Of a stretch of 64,000 nucleotides of DNA, positions 62,997 to 64,000 are shown in pieces. The translations under genes and the position numbers were made by a program. Numbering within the stretch: position 1 is the stretch's first letter; every line of letters starts with the position of its first letter. The DNA lies in NCBI RefSeq assembly GCF_000213975.1, contig NZ_GL892076.1:2081702-2145701 (forward strand), in the 5' to 3' direction. Source of the DNA: Centipeda periodontii DSM 2778 (GTDB taxonomy: Bacteria > Bacillota > Negativicutes > Selenomonadales > Selenomonadaceae). The notes under the pieces were generated by a model. It was not told the DNA's origin. It saw only the letters and a list, made by a program, of their open reading frames with translations, and made no database searches.

Positions 62997-63865
62997 GATG
63001 AAAGCACCTCTGCCCCCGTCTCCGTGATGAGAATGGTCTTCTCCCACTGTGCCGAGAGCGTGTGATCCTTCGTCCGCACCGTCCACCCGTCGTCTGCATC
63101 CACCGTCACATCATATTTGCCCGCGTTGATCATCGGCTCGACCGTGAAGACCATGCCCGGTACCATGAGCATGCCCGTGCCCGCCTCGCCCTCATGCGCA
63201 ACGAACGGCTCCATGTGGAAGTCCTTGCCGACACCATGCCCGCCGAGTGCCGTGACGACAGAGTAGCCATTCGCGTGCGCCCAGTCACCGCAGGCGGCGC
63301 TCACATCGCCGAGGAAATGCCACGGCTGCGCCGCCGCGATGCCGCGCTCCATACACTCCTTCGTCACCTGTACGAGCCGTTCTGCCGCTGCGGGCACCTT
63401 GCCCACGAGGTACATGCGCGAGGCATCCGCATAGTAACCACCGAGAATGACCGTGGAGTCGACGTTCAGGATGTCGCCCTCCTTGAGCACATCCTTCTTC
63501 GACGGAATGCCATGGCAGACCACATTGTTGATCGAGGTACATATGCTCTTCGGGAACCCCTCGAAGCCGAGGCATGCGGGAATCCCGCCGCGCTCCACGA
63601 TGTAGTCATGTGCCGCGCGATCGAGCGTCTCCGTATCGACGCCGGGACGCACCATCGTCTCCATCAGGTCGAGCACGCCGTCGTTAATGACTGCCGCCTT
63701 GCGGATCCCCTCAATGTCCGCCGCATTATTGATAATCTTGCGCGGTGGACGTACCTGTCCCTTGAGCACATCGTAGCGGATGGACGCAACATGTTCATCA
63801 AAATCGGCATGGCACTTCTTGTATTTCTTTCCGCTGCCACACCAGCACAAATCGTTTCGATTCAT
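62993..63865 (-). CDS. map: Methionine aminopeptidase with N-terminal SEC-C zinc domain
   Basis: A 290-residue type I MetAP that removes the initiator Met. Residues 1-20 form a SEC-C zinc motif (CWCGSGKKYKKCH), followed by the pita-bread domain: ICTSINNVVCHGIPS, ILNVDSTVILGGYYADASRM (metal Asp pair), GGHGVGKDFHMEP (His) and MVFTVEPMINAG (Glu). It has its own promoter and AAAGGGG ribosome site and overlaps the helicase gene by 4 bp. Confidence 0.96.
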   Translation of the reverse strand: MNRNDLCWCGSGKKYKKCHADFDEHVASIRYDVLKGQVRPPRKIINNAADIEGIRKAAVINDGVLDLMETMVRPGVDTETLDRAAHDYIVERGGIPACLGFEGFPKSICTSINNVVCHGIPSKKDVLKEGDILNVDSTVILGGYYADASRMYLVGKVPAAAERLVQVTKECMERGIAAAQPWHFLGDVSAACGDWAHANGYSVVTALGGHGVGKDFHMEPFVAHEGEAGTGMLMVPGMVFTVEPMINAGKYDVTVDADDGWTVRTKDHTLSAQWEKTILITETGAEVLSS

Positions 63866-63900
63866 TCCTTCGCCCCTTTATGAATAGATATTACCTCTGC

Positions 63901-63930
63901 ATTATAGACCGCAAGCATATCATATGTAAA
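63901..63930 (-). promoter_or_regulatory. Sigma-70-type promoter of map
   Basis: TTTACA, 18 nt, TATAAT on the minus strand, 35 bp before the start codon. Confidence 0.75.
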
Positions 63931-63962
63931 GAGGAGGATACAGCAAGTTGCATAACAAAAAA

Positions 63963-64000
63963 GGGGCTGTTGCACAAAGTTGGAAAACTTCGTGCAACAG
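63963..64000 (-). terminator. Intrinsic terminator of a gene beyond the window (CGAAG hairpin family)
   Basis: CTGTTGCACGAAGTT pairs with AACTTTGTGCAACAG (one mismatch) and is followed by CCCCTTTTTT on the minus strand; the outer arm is cut by the window edge. It should end a minus-strand gene lying above 64000. Confidence 0.75.

Overview
This window looks like chromosomal DNA of a Gram-negative-type (diderm) Firmicute of the class Negativicutes, most likely Selenomonas, Centipeda or a close relative. That is an inference from gene content. The core gene order is Firmicute-like: rimP-nusA-ylxR-ylxQ-infB-rbfA-nrnA-truB, hrcA-grpE-dnaK-dnaJ under a CIRCE operator, and rpmG-secE-nusG-rplK-rplA-rplJ-rplL. 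The same stretch also encodes outer-membrane functions: two TonB-dependent receptors and a two-partner secretion pair. The DNA is GC-rich, and every gene I can support lies on the minus strand, so the text below follows transcription from high to low coordinates.

Region by region, in transcription order. 63.9-60.3 kb: methionine aminopeptidase with a SEC-C tail, a DEAD-box helicase and a phosphofructokinase with pyrophosphate-type signature residues. 60.3-59.8 kb: five tRNA genes (fMet, Tyr, fMet, Thr, Met) with their own promoter and terminator. 59.8-56.3 kb: rpmG-secE-nusG-rplK-rplA-rplJ-rplL with an L10 leader. 56.2-42.9 kb: a TpsB transporter and its 3827-residue TpsA exoprotein, whose C-terminal part carries tandem MBG-like modules with an 876-bp higher-order duplication. 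42.8-38.0 kb: the HrcA/CIRCE heat-shock operon. 37.9-35.2 kb: a 516-residue protein of unknown function (C-terminus resembling a TFIIB/cyclin repeat) and two small membrane proteins. 35.2-27.9 kb: the transcription/translation operon rimP to truB. 27.8-26.9 kb: an Rpn-family nuclease/transposase-like gene. 26.8-22.1 kb: an M16 peptidase, dapA and an orphan amino-acid-type binding protein. 22.1-17.6 kb: homocysteine methyltransferase, folE, folP, folB, a folK-DHFR fusion and ung. 17.6-17.2 kb: a 162-bp palindromic MITE-like element abutting a truncated Rpn remnant. 17.2-16.0 kb: lipoprotein MsrA-MsrB.

The most interesting part is 15.9-0 kb. A clear cobalamin riboswitch followed by an intrinsic terminator precedes a long co-directional gene run: TonB receptor, binding lipoprotein, radical SAM/SPASM enzyme, second binding lipoprotein, second TonB receptor, ChlI-like and ChlD-like AAA+ chelatase subunits, CbiZ with an unusual C-terminal extension, CobN-like chelatase, and a third binding lipoprotein cut by the window edge. 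This looks like a B12-controlled locus for uptake and remodelling of corrinoids or another tetrapyrrole, with an ATP-dependent metal chelatase (or de-chelatase) and a radical SAM enzyme of unknown substrate. The combined function is inference.

Regulation can be read directly in several places: sigma-70-type promoters with near-consensus boxes, a CIRCE operator, two RNA leaders, and a family of sequence-related intrinsic terminators (four clear copies and one degraded). Several genes appear to start with TTG or GTG, placed by their Shine-Dalgarno sequences.
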